A stretch of 64,000 nt of DNA from FEN-1073 sp963780865 (GTDB taxonomy: Bacteria > Chloroflexota > Anaerolineae > Anaerolineales > RBG-16-64-43): the NCBI GenBank assembly GCA_963780865.1, contig CAWADT010000029.1, forward strand, positions 40,949 to 104,948, written 5' to 3'. Below are positions 16,297 to 24,238 of this stretch, piece by piece. Position 1 is the first letter of the stretch; every line of letters starts with the position of its first letter. The notes under the pieces were generated by a model. That model saw only the letters and a program-made list of their open reading frames with translations, ran no database searches and was not told the origin of the DNA. The translations under genes and the position numbers were made by a program.

Positions 16297-16587
16297 ATGA
16301 TTGTGGTCGCTTTTCTCATCGAAATGTTCAGCGGGCTCATCGGGGGCGCCGTCGCCGGCGTGTGGATGAAGGAAAAAAGCCTCGGGCTGCTGTGGGATTC
16401 CGTCGCCGGATTCCTCGGCGGCGCTGGCGGAGGCGCGCTCGCCCTGCTTATCCCGGCGTTCGGATCGGCGGTGCGCGGCGGCTCGGATTCCATTCTCGCA
16501 ATCCTAGCCGAGATCGCCGCGGGCATCGTCGGGGGCTCCGTGGTGATGCTTATCGCCGCGCTCGTGAAACATCTCGTGACGAGTTGA
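16297..16587 (+). CDS. Small Gly-rich membrane protein of unknown function
   Basis: A 96-residue protein with three predicted membrane helices rich in Gly and Ala. The layout resembles the GlsB/YeaQ 'transglycosylase-associated' small membrane proteins, but I cannot assign it to that family with certainty. AAGGAGG lies 5 bp before the ATG, and TATAAT is found at 16255-16260. A strong terminator follows, so it looks like a one-gene transcript. Confidence 0.75.
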   Translation: MIVVAFLIEMFSGLIGGAVAGVWMKEKSLGLLWDSVAGFLGGAGGGALALLIPAFGSAVRGGSDSILAILAEIAAGIVGGSVVMLIAALVKHLVTS

Positions 16588-16635
16588 AGATAGGTGATTC
16601 GCTCGAACACGCACCCACCCTCTGAAAAAACAGCG

Positions 16636-16668
16636 AACGCGCAGAAAATAATTCTGCGCGTTTTCGTT
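16636..16668 (+). terminator. Rho-independent terminator after the small membrane protein gene
   Basis: A perfect 11-bp stem (AACGCGCAGAA / TTCTGCGCGTT) with loop AATAA, followed by TTTCGTTT. It lies about 50 bp after the stop at 16587. Confidence 0.85.
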
Positions 16669-16688
16669 TGGTGGAGATCAGCTCCGTA

Positions 16689-16941
16689 GGAATTGGCATC
16701 CAAAGAATATTCATATCTACTCCGCGGGACTTTCGCCTTGTACACGGATTTCCCCGTTCGCATATACCGCTCACGGGGCAGCCCGCCCCGGCTCCGCCGC
16801 GCGGGCCGGGGGCACCGAGAAGAGCCGAAGGCACTGAAAAACATCATTTTTGCTTTTTCACCCAAGGAAATTTTTCAGTAATTTCGGATTTTTTTGTGTT
16901 TCGGTGTACGTTTTCCCCCACCTGAGTAGTTGCGAATATTC
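16689..16941. repeat. Left copy of a ~250-bp inverted repeat
   Basis: This non-coding block reappears in reverse complement at 18665-18909 with roughly 80% identity by eye. Shared features include CTCACGGGGCAGCCCGCC, CACTGAAAAACA, TTTTTCACCCAAG, TTTCGGATTTTTT and CTGAGTAGTTGC. The two copies bracket the flavodoxin, Crp-type regulator and DUF2892 genes. Confidence 0.85.
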
Positions 16942-16984
16942 CTGTTAATCATTTCCTACTCCCGACGCGCTCGCCGATTATCGT

Positions 16985-16990
16985 TATAAT
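16985..16990 (+). promoter_or_regulatory. -10 element upstream of the flavodoxin gene
   Basis: TATAAT lies 70 bp before the ATG at 17060, just inside the left inverted repeat. The sequence 17 bp upstream is a poor -35, so an activator may be needed. Confidence 0.4.
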
Positions 16991-17059
16991 GGATTGCTCA
17001 AGCTACTCTCCGGGTTTTTCGCAAATCCCAGACGGTTTATTCCAGAAAGGCGGAATGTC

Positions 17060-17560
17060 ATGAAAGCCATCGTCGTCTATGAATCCCATTGGGGAAATAC
17101 CGCCGCCATCGCGCGCGCCATCGCGGAAGGGCTGGGGTCCGGCGCGCAGGCGCTCTCGACCGCCGAAGCGAAGGGCGCGGCGATCGCCGGCGCCGAGTTG
17201 ATCGTCGCGGGCGCGCCGGTGCTCGGGTTCAGCCTGCCGCGGGAGTCCATGCTTCAATCCATGCGGGCGGGCGGCGCGCGGTACAAGACCGCGCCCGACC
17301 TCTCCCACCCCTCGATGCGCGCCTGGCTCGAAGGTTTGCCGGCCGGGAGCGGCCGCATGGCCGCGTTCGAAACCCGCATTTGGTGGTCGCCGGGCGGATC
17401 GACGGGCGGGATCGAACGCGGACTGGAGCGCGCGGGATACCGCCGGCTCGACAGAGCCCGCCGCTTTATCGTAACGGGCGAGGCAGGCCCGTTGCGCGAG
17501 GGCGAAATCGAAAAGGCGCGCGCCTGGGGCGCGGAACTCGCGCAGGCGATGAAGGGATAA
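17060..17560 (+). CDS. Flavodoxin-fold protein
   Basis: 166-residue cytosolic protein starting MKAIVVYESHWGNTAAIARA, the FMN phosphate-binding loop of flavodoxins and flavodoxin-like reductases. The ATG at 17060 was preferred over an upstream in-frame ATG because homology begins there. It probably binds FMN and carries electrons or senses redox state; no partner can be named. The Crp-type regulator gene begins 43 bp downstream on the same strand, and both lie inside the inverted repeat pair. Confidence 0.8.
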   Translation: MKAIVVYESHWGNTAAIARAIAEGLGSGAQALSTAEAKGAAIAGAELIVAGAPVLGFSLPRESMLQSMRAGGARYKTAPDLSHPSMRAWLEGLPAGSGRMAAFETRIWWSPGGSTGGIERGLERAGYRRLDRARRFIVTGEAGPLREGEIEKARAWGAELAQAMKG

Positions 17561-17603
17561 TCCACGCGCGGCTTGGGCAAAATCATCCGACCGGACATTT
17601 TTT

Positions 17604-18278
17604 ATGATCCAAGAGAAGGAATTCGAACGAATTGCCCGCGCGTTGCCCATCCTGCAGCGCGCCGATCCCGAACTCCGGCGCGAGTTCCTGCGGACGGCGT
17701 TCCTCGCGCGCATCCCGCAAGGGAAGGACGTGTTCGCCGAGGGCGACCCGATCGACGCCATCGCGCTGCTGATCTCCGGCGAAGTCCGCGTATATAAAAT
17801 CGGCGAGACGGGCCGCGAGATAACGCTCTATCGCTTTGGCAACGGCGAATCCTGCATCCTCACCGCCAATGCCATCCTCTCGCGGCAGTCCTTCCCCGCC
17901 ATAGCCACCGTCGAACGAGAGGCCGAGGCGGTGATGGTCCCGGCCGGCGCCTTCCGCCAGTGGGTCGGCCGCTACGACCTGTGGCGCGATTTCGTGTTTG
18001 ATCTTCTTTCCCAGCGCCTGTCGAACGTCATGGCGTTGATCGATGAGGTGGCGTTCCGACGGATGGACGGGCGTGTCGCCGCCCTGCTCGTTCAACGCGG
18101 CCGGCGCGGGAACCCGATCCTCGTCACGCATCAGGAAATCGCGGCGGACCTTGGCACCTCGCGCGAGGTAGTCAGCCGGATCCTCGAGGATTTTCTCGGC
18201 CGGGGTTGGATCCGCCTGACGCGCGGCGCCGTAGACGTGCTGGATTTTTCCGCCTTGGAATCCCTGCCGGCTGTGTGA
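17604..18278 (+). CDS. Crp/Fnr family transcriptional regulator
   Basis: 224 residues: a cyclic-nucleotide-binding-like sensor domain (about 20-140), a dimer helix, and a winged helix-turn-helix. The recognition helix reads TSREVVSRILEDF. Arg, Glu and Arg occupy the positions used by E. coli CRP (SRETVGRIL) to read TGTGA half-sites. The sensor domain has one cysteine (in GESCILTANAIL) and no Fnr-type four-cysteine set, so an iron-sulphur cluster is unlikely. A TGTGA-N5-TCACA dyad overlaps the end of the gene. Confidence 0.88.
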   Translation: MIQEKEFERIARALPILQRADPELRREFLRTAFLARIPQGKDVFAEGDPIDAIALLISGEVRVYKIGETGREITLYRFGNGESCILTANAILSRQSFPAIATVEREAEAVMVPAGAFRQWVGRYDLWRDFVFDLLSQRLSNVMALIDEVAFRRMDGRVAALLVQRGRRGNPILVTHQEIAADLGTSREVVSRILEDFLGRGWIRLTRGAVDVLDFSALESLPAV

Positions 18279-18288
18279 CATTATCACA
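18274..18288. promoter_or_regulatory. Candidate Crp-type operator TGTGA-N5-TCACA
   Basis: The perfect dyad TGTGACATTATCACA overlaps the stop of the Crp-type gene and lies 68 bp before the DUF2892 ATG. Its centre is about 41 bp upstream of the start expected from TATAGT at 18310-18315, the position used by class II CRP/FNR activators. The spacer is one base shorter than in E. coli CRP sites. Confidence 0.55.
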
Positions 18289-18309
18289 GACGAAAGTTCG
18301 AGCATCGCT

Positions 18310-18315
18310 TATAGT
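18310..18315 (+). promoter_or_regulatory. -10 element of the DUF2892 gene
   Basis: TATAGT, with no recognisable -35 upstream. The Crp-type dyad sits where the -35 region would be, which fits activator dependence. Confidence 0.45.
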
Positions 18316-18355
18316 GGTTGCAGGATATAAACTCACTGATCAAGGAGATGCAAAC

Positions 18356-18583
18356 ATGAACCCCTTCGTGAAATTCATGGCTTCGACCACCGGACGGATC
18401 GTTCGCATCGTGGCAGGCGCAGTGTTGATCGCTTTGGGCCTGCTCGTGATGCACGGAAGCGCGGGAATTATCGTGGCGATCGTCGGTTTGGTTCCGTTGC
18501 TGGCGGGAGTTTTCGACTTCTGCGTCTTCGCTCCCTTGTTCGGGGCGCCGCTCAGCGGACCGAAAATCCGGGCCGGCAAGTGA
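18356..18583 (+). CDS. DUF2892 (YgaP-type) small membrane protein
   Basis: 75 residues with two membrane helices; the N-terminal part (MNPFVKFMASTTGRIVRIVA) and the loop FDFCVFAPLFG are those of DUF2892 proteins. The family often occurs next to Crp/Fnr regulators and in stress or rhodanese-related loci, but its function is unknown. AAGGAGATG provides a strong ribosome binding site. The ATG at 18356 is internal to a longer open frame whose 5' part overlaps the regulator gene and is not coding. Confidence 0.85.
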   Translation: MNPFVKFMASTTGRIVRIVAGAVLIALGLLVMHGSAGIIVAIVGLVPLLAGVFDFCVFAPLFGAPLSGPKIRAGK

Positions 18584-18600
18584 TCGGTCCGATCCTGAAA

Positions 18601-18632
18601 ACGCGGCACTCGCATTTGGGTGCCGTGTTTTT
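18601..18632 (+). terminator. Rho-independent terminator after DUF2892
   Basis: Stem ACGCGGCA / TGCCGTGT (one G-U pair) followed by TTTTT, 18 bp after the stop codon. Confidence 0.75.
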
Positions 18633-18664
18633 AGTTACTCCCGCTGCCGGGCGGGCTATTAATT

Positions 18665-18909
18665 GAATACGAGCAACTACTCAGGACGGGGAGAACGTAC
18701 ACCGAGCCACGGAAAAAATCCGAAATCACCGAAAATTCTTCTTGGGTGAAAAAGCACAGAAATTGTTTTTCAGTGTATTCGGCCCTTTTCGGTGCCCCTG
18801 GCCCGCGCGGCGGAGCCGGGGCGGGCTGCCCCGTGAGCGATATATATGAACGGGGCAATCCGTGTGCATAGGCGGAAGCTCCGCTGAGCGGATCTGAATA
18901 CGGAATGCC
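18665..18909. repeat. Right copy of the ~250-bp inverted repeat
   Basis: Reverse complement of the block at 16689-16941. The two copies face each other and enclose about 1.7 kb with three genes and their terminator. Confidence 0.85.
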
Positions 18910-19415
18910 AAACGTCCGTACGATGATCATCCCCACTTTCTCGCGTGGATTAATACCAAATAAATTGCCACCGCCAAAGACGGTGGCTTTGGATTGCTGC
19001 ACCTGGAAGGTGCGCTCCTGCCAATTCTTTTCGAACAAACGCATCACGCGCCCGCAAGATCCCCTTTTCCTCCTTTTTCATATATGTGATTCGGTGCCAT
19101 TCTTGCTCCGCTCCATCCTCCTTCAATGCTGGTCAAACTTTTTCTTGTCACCTATCCGTTACCTATGCTTCTTCCCATTCCCCTCCGGTATGGCTGTGTT
19201 CCGTTTACCATCCCATCCCACCTCTCCTATCCCCTCCTCCCTTCCCGTAATACGGGAAGGGAGGAGGGGACGGCCCGAGCCGTGCTCGGGCCGGGGGAGG
19301 AGAGATGGGATGGGTCATAATTCCCGCTCCATGGGTAGAACCTTTTCATTCCACTCACTGCCAGCGGCGGTGGTTTTGAAACAAAATAAATTGCCACCAA
19401 GTTTGACAGCGGTTC
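18910..19415. other. Non-coding stretch with a palindromic repeat
   Basis: No convincing gene. A member of the C/G-tract palindrome family occupies about 19200-19318. It has a nested second hairpin (GGCCCGAGCC/GTGCTCGGGCC). ATAAATTGCCACC occurs twice, near 18960 and 19387. Confidence 0.6.
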
Positions 19416-19421
19416 TATAAT
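19416..19421 (+). promoter_or_regulatory. -10 element of the osmC-type gene
   Basis: TATAAT 67 bp before the ATG. A TTGACA is present but only 7 bp away, which is too close to act as its -35. Confidence 0.4.
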
Positions 19422-19487
19422 CTAATCAAGCATACGCGGAGCCCGGCGAGAGTATTTTATCGGCAAGCGCCGGGGGAAGGAGGAACC

Positions 19488-19907
19488 ATGGCGATTCGAA
19501 CATCATGCGCTGAATGGAAGGGGAATTTAAAAGAGGGGTCCGGCACGATGAAGGTGGGAAGCGGCGTCTATCAGGGACCGTACACGTTCGCCTCGCGTTT
19601 TGAAAGCGGACCGGGAACGAATCCGGAAGAACTCCTCGGCGCGGCGCATGCCGGCTGCTTTTCGATGGCGTTTTCAGCGGCGCTCGCGGCGGCGGGGTTT
19701 TCACCCCGGCGCATCTCCACGACCGCCACCGTGCATCTGGAAGCGGGTCCCGCCATCACGCTGATCGAACTGACGACGGAAGCCGACGTTCCCAAAGTGG
19801 ACGAGGCGGCCTTTTTGCGGATTGCGGAGGACGCTAAAAAGAACTGCCCGGTATCCAAAGCGCTCGCTGGAACTGAAATCCGGCTGAAGGCAACATTGGT
19901 AAAATAG
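19488..19907 (+). CDS. OsmC-type peroxiredoxin
   Basis: 139 residues, thiol-dependent hydroperoxide reductase of the OsmC branch. The catalytic set is Arg37 (ASRFES), Glu48, Cys57 in HAGCFSMAF and Cys120 in KKNCPVSKAL, close to E. coli OsmC (Arg39, Glu49, Cys59, Cys125). It protects against organic peroxides in the cytoplasm. GGAAGGAGGAACC before the ATG is a strong ribosome binding site. The next ATG follows the stop by one base. Confidence 0.93.
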   Translation: MAIRTSCAEWKGNLKEGSGTMKVGSGVYQGPYTFASRFESGPGTNPEELLGAAHAGCFSMAFSAALAAAGFSPRRISTTATVHLEAGPAITLIELTTEADVPKVDEAAFLRIAEDAKKNCPVSKALAGTEIRLKATLVK

Positions 19908-19908
19908 C

Positions 19909-20800
19909 ATGGCAAAGGACGGTTCCACCATGCCTCCTGACACAAAGTTGCCCAACAGCACGGACGGCGGCATTCTCTCCTGGCTGTCGGGTGACGTCCG
20001 GACCAATGGGATCCGTCTGCATTACTACCGCACCGGCGGATCCAAGCCGCAGTTGATCCTCGTCCACGGGTTCTCCGACGACGGCCTTTGCTGGACCAGG
20101 GTCGCTCGCGCAATGGAGGGAACCTACGACGTCGTTATGCCCGATGCGCGCGGCCACGGCCGTTCGGAAGCGCCGGCGCTCGGCTACGGCCCGCTCGATT
20201 ACGCGGACGATCTGGCGGGGGTGATCGCGGAGCTCGGGCTTCGGCGGCCAATCCTCCTGGGGCATTCGATGGGAGCCATCAGCGTTCTGACGATGGCGGG
20301 CCGCCGATCCGAGGTGCCGCGCGGGGTCGTGCTCGAGGATCCACCCGCGTGGTGGTCGAACGACTTGCCTCCGCCGTTCAGCGTTCAGTGGCGGGCAGGG
20401 ACTCAGGCCTGGCTGGCGGAACTCCGGCAGCATACACTGGAAGAGGTCGTGACCTTCGAACGGGCCGAGGAACCCGGCTGGCCCGAGGAAGACCTGCTCC
20501 CGTGGGCCGATTTCGAAGTTGCGCCTCAATTCAAACGTCTTCCGCCAGGACAGCCAAATCGGAGTTGATTGGCCGGCCGTCCTTTGTAAAATTGCGTGTC
20601 CGGTATTGCTGCTGACGGCCGACACAACAAGAGGCGCGATCGTCACCGAATTGCAAGCCGCCGACTTGCGTGCGATGGTTCCTCATCTGAGCCTTGCGCA
20701 TATCGCGGACTCGGGCCACAGCATCCACCGCGATCAGCCCGCGCGCTTCCTGGAGGTGGTGCGGGCGTTTCTGCAGGAATTACCCGACGAAATACCATAA
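19909..20800 (+). CDS. Alpha/beta hydrolase, interrupted by a frameshift
   Basis: The first frame (19909 to 20568) carries the N-terminal fold: LILVHGFSDDGLCW (oxyanion loop), DARGHGRSEAP and the nucleophile elbow LGHSMGAISVL. The acid and histidine part lies in another frame (about 20519-20800): PVLLLTAD and IADSGHSIHRDQP. Joining them across about 20515-20545 restores a normal ~295-residue enzyme, so one base is lost or gained there. It is coupled to osmC (stop and ATG separated by one base). The substrate is unknown. Confidence 0.85.
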
Positions 20801-20984
20801 TGCGTTTGCTCCTCGTTCCGTAACATTCTCCGTTTCCTGACAAGCGATCATAAGCCTGATTGGGAATCCCCTCCGCCGAGCGGGTATCGAATCTCCCCAT
20901 AGGATTGATGATCCGGTTCGCGATGCCGCTGAAGATAATTGCTATAATCATATAAACGGAGATCGCTGAAAAAGTCCGCTCGGC

Positions 20985-21053
20985 GGAGGATAAATCCTCC
21001 GTCTAATAATAGCGCCGGATTAATCCGGCTTTAAAGCCCGGCTTGAGCCGGGC
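20985..21053. repeat. Three consecutive short hairpins
   Basis: GGAGGATAAATCCTCC, the perfect palindrome GCCGGATTAATCCGGC (21014-21029) and CCCGGCTTGAGCCGGG follow one another in the 447-bp gap before the lipoprotein gene. No gene is seen in this gap. Confidence 0.6.
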
Positions 21054-21247
21054 GGCTCCCCTCGCGTTCTTGGCGAGGGCTGTTGCTAGAACGGAGCGCC
21101 TGTCCCGCGCTCCTCGCGGGATTAGCTCCGGTCGAATGAGGTTTTTAAGCGATCTCAAACGGTTTCCGATCTCCCGGCTTCGCCGCGATGGAGCGGTGGC
21201 GAAAAGCCCGCTGGCTGCTCGATTTAATTTTTCCAAGAGGAGTTCCC

Positions 21248-21826
21248 ATGAAAAACAAAAATATCTTGCGCCCGGCTTGCCTCATTCTGATCGCCGGCCT
21301 TTGGCTGCAGGGATGCAGCTTTCTCGCGGCGCCCACATCCACCCCAACCTTTACCCCGTCGGCAACTTTCACACCCACCGCGACTTTCACGGTTACGAGT
21401 ACGAATACTCCCGCGCCGACCGATACCCCCTCTCCGACCAGCGCACCCACCCCGACACCCACCCCGGAGTGCGGCGTGGCCGACAGTTCCTGGGCCAGCC
21501 GGGAACAGACCGATCTCTTCGGCGGAAATTCGCCGTTACTCACTTTCCGGGTGAGCGGATGTGAAATCACCAACATCGAAATCGCCGCTTACCCCGCACC
21601 GGGCGAGCTCTTTTGGTCGCCTTACGACGGGTTGCACATCGCCATCCTGGATCAAACTTTCCACGCGTCCATCGAAGACCCGGAGCTGGGCACCTTCACG
21701 CTCGCGGGCAAATTCCTTTCGGCGACGGCCTGCCAGGGGACGATCGAGTTTCCCAAGGGATTTCTCGTTTTCGATTACGTTTTACCCGCTCCCGTTATGC
21801 TCACCTGGAATGCTGCGCCGGCGTAG
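21248..21826 (+). CDS. Lipoprotein with Thr/Pro-rich linker, unknown function
   Basis: 192 residues from the ATG at 21248, which follows AAGAGGAGTTCCC. The signal peptide ends in the lipobox LQGC with Cys23 as the lipidated residue. Residues ~27-75 form a linker of repeated TPT, TAT and PTP units, a hallmark of surface proteins in this phylum. The globular part (about 76-192) has two or three cysteines and is predicted beta-rich. I do not recognise its family. Confidence 0.8.
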   Translation: MKNKNILRPACLILIAGLWLQGCSFLAAPTSTPTFTPSATFTPTATFTVTSTNTPAPTDTPSPTSAPTPTPTPECGVADSSWASREQTDLFGGNSPLLTFRVSGCEITNIEIAAYPAPGELFWSPYDGLHIAILDQTFHASIEDPELGTFTLAGKFLSATACQGTIEFPKGFLVFDYVLPAPVMLTWNAAPA

Positions 21827-21848
21827 CAGCGGCAGTTGCAAGTAGCAC

Positions 21849-21971
21849 TTTTGTCATGCCCGAGTGTTTTTACCCCCAGCCTCGCCCCGCGAAAGCCTGC
21901 CCTCGCGAAGCGGGAGCCGGGGCGGGGCTACCCTCGGGTGGTTTTCCCGGGGGATGGGCATCCACAAAGTA
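21849..21971. repeat. Element related to the TGTCAT family
   Basis: Starts TTTTGTCATGCCCGAGTG, the reverse complement of the right end of the element at 24002-24225 (CACTCGGGCATGACGAACAA). It contains short GC-rich inverted repeats and no gene. Confidence 0.45.
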
Positions 21972-21993
21972 ATCGAAGCTCTGAAGAAGGGGA

Positions 21994-21999
21994 TATAAT
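21994..21999 (+). promoter_or_regulatory. -10 element of the small CxxC protein gene
   Basis: TATAAT 47 bp before the ATG at 22046. The -35 is not recognisable. Confidence 0.35.
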
Positions 22000-22045
22000 G
22001 ATGCGCGCTTCTTGAAATTTGGCAGTAACCCCGAAGGAGGTCGGT

Positions 22046-22252
22046 ATGTGCGTGTTCTGTGCGGGAATCCCGATAACCGCGGCCGGCGGAATTGCCCTGG
22101 ATAGCAAAGACCGTCAAAAAAGAAAAAGCGCCGGGCTTCCTTCGAAACGGATTCGTCCAATCCTTATCCTGACATTAATTGCCCTATCCATCCTGATGAC
22201 CGGCTCGATCATTGTCCATGTTTTTCTAGGTAACAATCTTCCGCCTGTTTAG
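22046..22252 (+). CDS. Small membrane protein with N-terminal CxxC
   Basis: 68 residues starting MCVFCAGIPITAAGG, with cysteines 2 and 5 right at the N-terminus, a basic middle part and one C-terminal membrane helix (about 38-62). GAAGGAGG lies 6 bp before the ATG, so expression is likely despite its size; an upstream in-frame ATG would precede this site and is less likely. I recall similar small MCxFCA proteins from Chloroflexota but know of no function. The cysteine pair could bind metal or be redox active. Confidence 0.7.
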   Translation: MCVFCAGIPITAAGGIALDSKDRQKRKSAGLPSKRIRPILILTLIALSILMTGSIIVHVFLGNNLPPV

Positions 22253-22442
22253 AAAATCCATCTCATATTACATTCGCGGTTCCCCCTCCCCATGAAAATG
22301 GGTTCAGGGAACCAAACGCTTGCCCCTGCATAACCAAATCCCCCTCGGCCGGGATATTTCGCATTCCATGGAAATGGCATTGGAAATCCGCGCGGCAGTA
22401 TAATTTATACCATCGGAACCTTTTCAGACGAAAGGATTTCGC

Positions 22443-23084
22443 ATGACGCTCAAACTGAAACAACTCTTCGGCGCGGGAGTTTTCGGAACCGGGTGGGCAA
22501 ACGCGGGGATCTGCATCCTGCTGGCGGTTGGAGTCTTTCTCAGCAACGAGCTCTACGCCCTCCTGAACCACGGACCGGCGGTCCTGAATTTGCAAACCCC
22601 GATCGACATCGCCCTGCCGGTGGTTCCCGTCTTCGTCGTCCCCTACGTCTCCCTCAATCCGTTCGTCTATGCCACCCTGATCCTCTTCCTGCTGTTCCGG
22701 ACGAAAGTGTTCCAATCCGCCTGTCTGGCGGTCATTACGGTGATGATGATCAGCTACGGTTTTTATTTTTTCGCGCAGTCGGAGGTGATCCGCCCGGTGC
22801 TCTTGGGCACCGATGTGTTCACTCGGATGATCCGCGACGTCTACGCCGGCGACAATCCATTCAACTGTTTCCCCAGCCTGCACACGTCGGTTTCCACCAT
22901 CCTCGCGATCCACTGGTGGCGGACGGACCGCCGGATCGGCATCCCAGTGGCGATCTGGACCGCGTTGATCGTCGCCTCGACGGTGCTGATCAAACAGCAT
23001 TACATCGCCGATCTGATCTTCGGCCTGGCGCTGGCCTTCGGATTGTGCTGGCTGTATATGCGGTTTCTGTTGCGGAAAGCCTGA
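22443..23084 (+). CDS. PAP2 superfamily membrane phosphatase
   Basis: 213 residues with five or six membrane helices. The phosphatase motifs are NCFPSLHTS (nucleophile-activating His) and KQHYIADLIFG. The first lysine-arginine motif of classical PAP2 is weak, as in the inositol phosphotransferase-like branch. It likely acts on lipid phosphates or transfers a phospho-head group at the outer face of the membrane. The gene stands alone, with TATAAT at about 22399. Confidence 0.8.
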   Translation: MTLKLKQLFGAGVFGTGWANAGICILLAVGVFLSNELYALLNHGPAVLNLQTPIDIALPVVPVFVVPYVSLNPFVYATLILFLLFRTKVFQSACLAVITVMMISYGFYFFAQSEVIRPVLLGTDVFTRMIRDVYAGDNPFNCFPSLHTSVSTILAIHWWRTDRRIGIPVAIWTALIVASTVLIKQHYIADLIFGLALAFGLCWLYMRFLLRKA

Positions 23085-23141
23085 CGCGCCGCCGCATCCA
23101 TCCTCCCACGCATTCCCATCCTTCCGTTCCTTTCGGATCGC

Positions 23142-23930
23142 ATGAACGACGACAGGATCGTTTCGGCAATCGAATCCAACCTCTTCGAGTTTTATTGGAC
23201 GGTCGCAACCTTCTCGGGCAGACCTTATTATTCCGACCCGTTCCTCTCATGGGTTAATTGCGCTCCGTCCCGATGGCCCAGCACGATCTTCGCCGCAAAC
23301 TTCCTTAGCGCCGACGCAGAAGAAAAAATCTGCTTTGTCAAGGATTCCATCCGGTCCGGCAAGGCTCCGAATTCCTGGTCAATCGGCCCTTCCACAAACC
23401 CGGAGGAGTTGGCCGAGCTTTTAGTTCGGAACGGTTTCGAGAAAGTGTGGGGGACCGCCGGAATGGGAATGGAACTTTCGGAACTGAAGGACGGGATCGA
23501 CGCCCCGCCGGGATTGGAAATCACCGTCGTCTCCGACGAGCGCGATTTGCGCGATTGGTCCCGGGTGGTCGCAGTCGGATTGTTCGGATGCGCCGAATCC
23601 GAAGTAGTGCATTTCTATGAGCTGATGCGGACTCTTCAAGATTGCGATCGGCTGAAACTCTATCTCGGACGGCTTTCCGGCCGGGCGGCCGGGTCGGTCA
23701 CGCTGTTCCAATCTTTGGACGGGGTCGCGGGCATCTATCACGTCGCCACGCTGCCGGAATTCCGACGGCGGGGCATCGGGCGATGCGTTACGCTCGCCCC
23801 GCTCGTGAAAGCGCGCGACGCCGGAGCGAAGGCGGCGATCCTGCAAGCCACAACCCTCGGGGAGCCCGTCTACCGGCGGCTCGGGTTTCGAACCCTGTGC
23901 ACGCTGGCGCGGTACCGGCTCGCGGAATGA
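23142..23930 (+). CDS. GNAT family N-acetyltransferase
   Basis: 262 residues. The acetyl-CoA binding core is in the C-terminal half: GVAGIYHVATLPEFRRRGIG (motif A, R-x-x-G-x-G), then AAILQATTLGEPVYRRLGF, the usual 'relative-abundance' tail. The first ~110 residues are a separate domain without a recognisable motif. The acceptor substrate is unknown. It starts 57 bp after the PAP2 gene on the same strand. Confidence 0.8.
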   Translation: MNDDRIVSAIESNLFEFYWTVATFSGRPYYSDPFLSWVNCAPSRWPSTIFAANFLSADAEEKICFVKDSIRSGKAPNSWSIGPSTNPEELAELLVRNGFEKVWGTAGMGMELSELKDGIDAPPGLEITVVSDERDLRDWSRVVAVGLFGCAESEVVHFYELMRTLQDCDRLKLYLGRLSGRAAGSVTLFQSLDGVAGIYHVATLPEFRRRGIGRCVTLAPLVKARDAGAKAAILQATTLGEPVYRRLGFRTLCTLARYRLAE

Positions 23931-24001
23931 GTGGCTTTCCATCCCTCAACGGCTGCGATCGGAGACAAGATAGAGTTCAGGCACAACCGAATTTAAGGGG
24001 T

Positions 24002-24225
24002 TTGTCATTCTCGCGCCTGCCCTCGCGGTACCCTCCGAGCGATGAGCATCGGTGTTTTTCCGATGCGAAGAATTCGCGAGTGGGGGTAGCATCCCGGCTC
24101 GAGACAGGTTCATGAGCCGGGATGAATGCGAAGCGAGGGTGTTCTTAGCGGGGATCCAGTAGTCTTCGCCCTCACATATTCCTGGCGCGGATGCCCGATT
24201 GGAACACTCGGGCATGACGAACAAG
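24002..24225. repeat. MITE-like element, TGTCATTC...GGCATGACGA ends
   Basis: A ~220-bp element between two genes with ends TTTGTCATTCTCGCG and CTCGGGCATGACGAAC. It resembles the TGTCATTCCGAG elements but is more diverged. The 23931-24238 gap holds nothing else. Confidence 0.5.
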
Positions 24226-24238
24226 AGGATAATTCCGA

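Noticed and set aside
18631..19047. Minus-strand frame in the right inverted repeat
   Set aside because: It reads through the repeat; a similar frame appears in the left copy in the opposite direction, so it reflects the repeat sequence and not a gene.
19400..19425. TTGACA followed by TATAAT upstream of the osmC-type gene
   Set aside because: Only 7 bp separate the two hexamers, so they cannot form one sigma70 promoter. TATAAT alone was kept as a weak -10.
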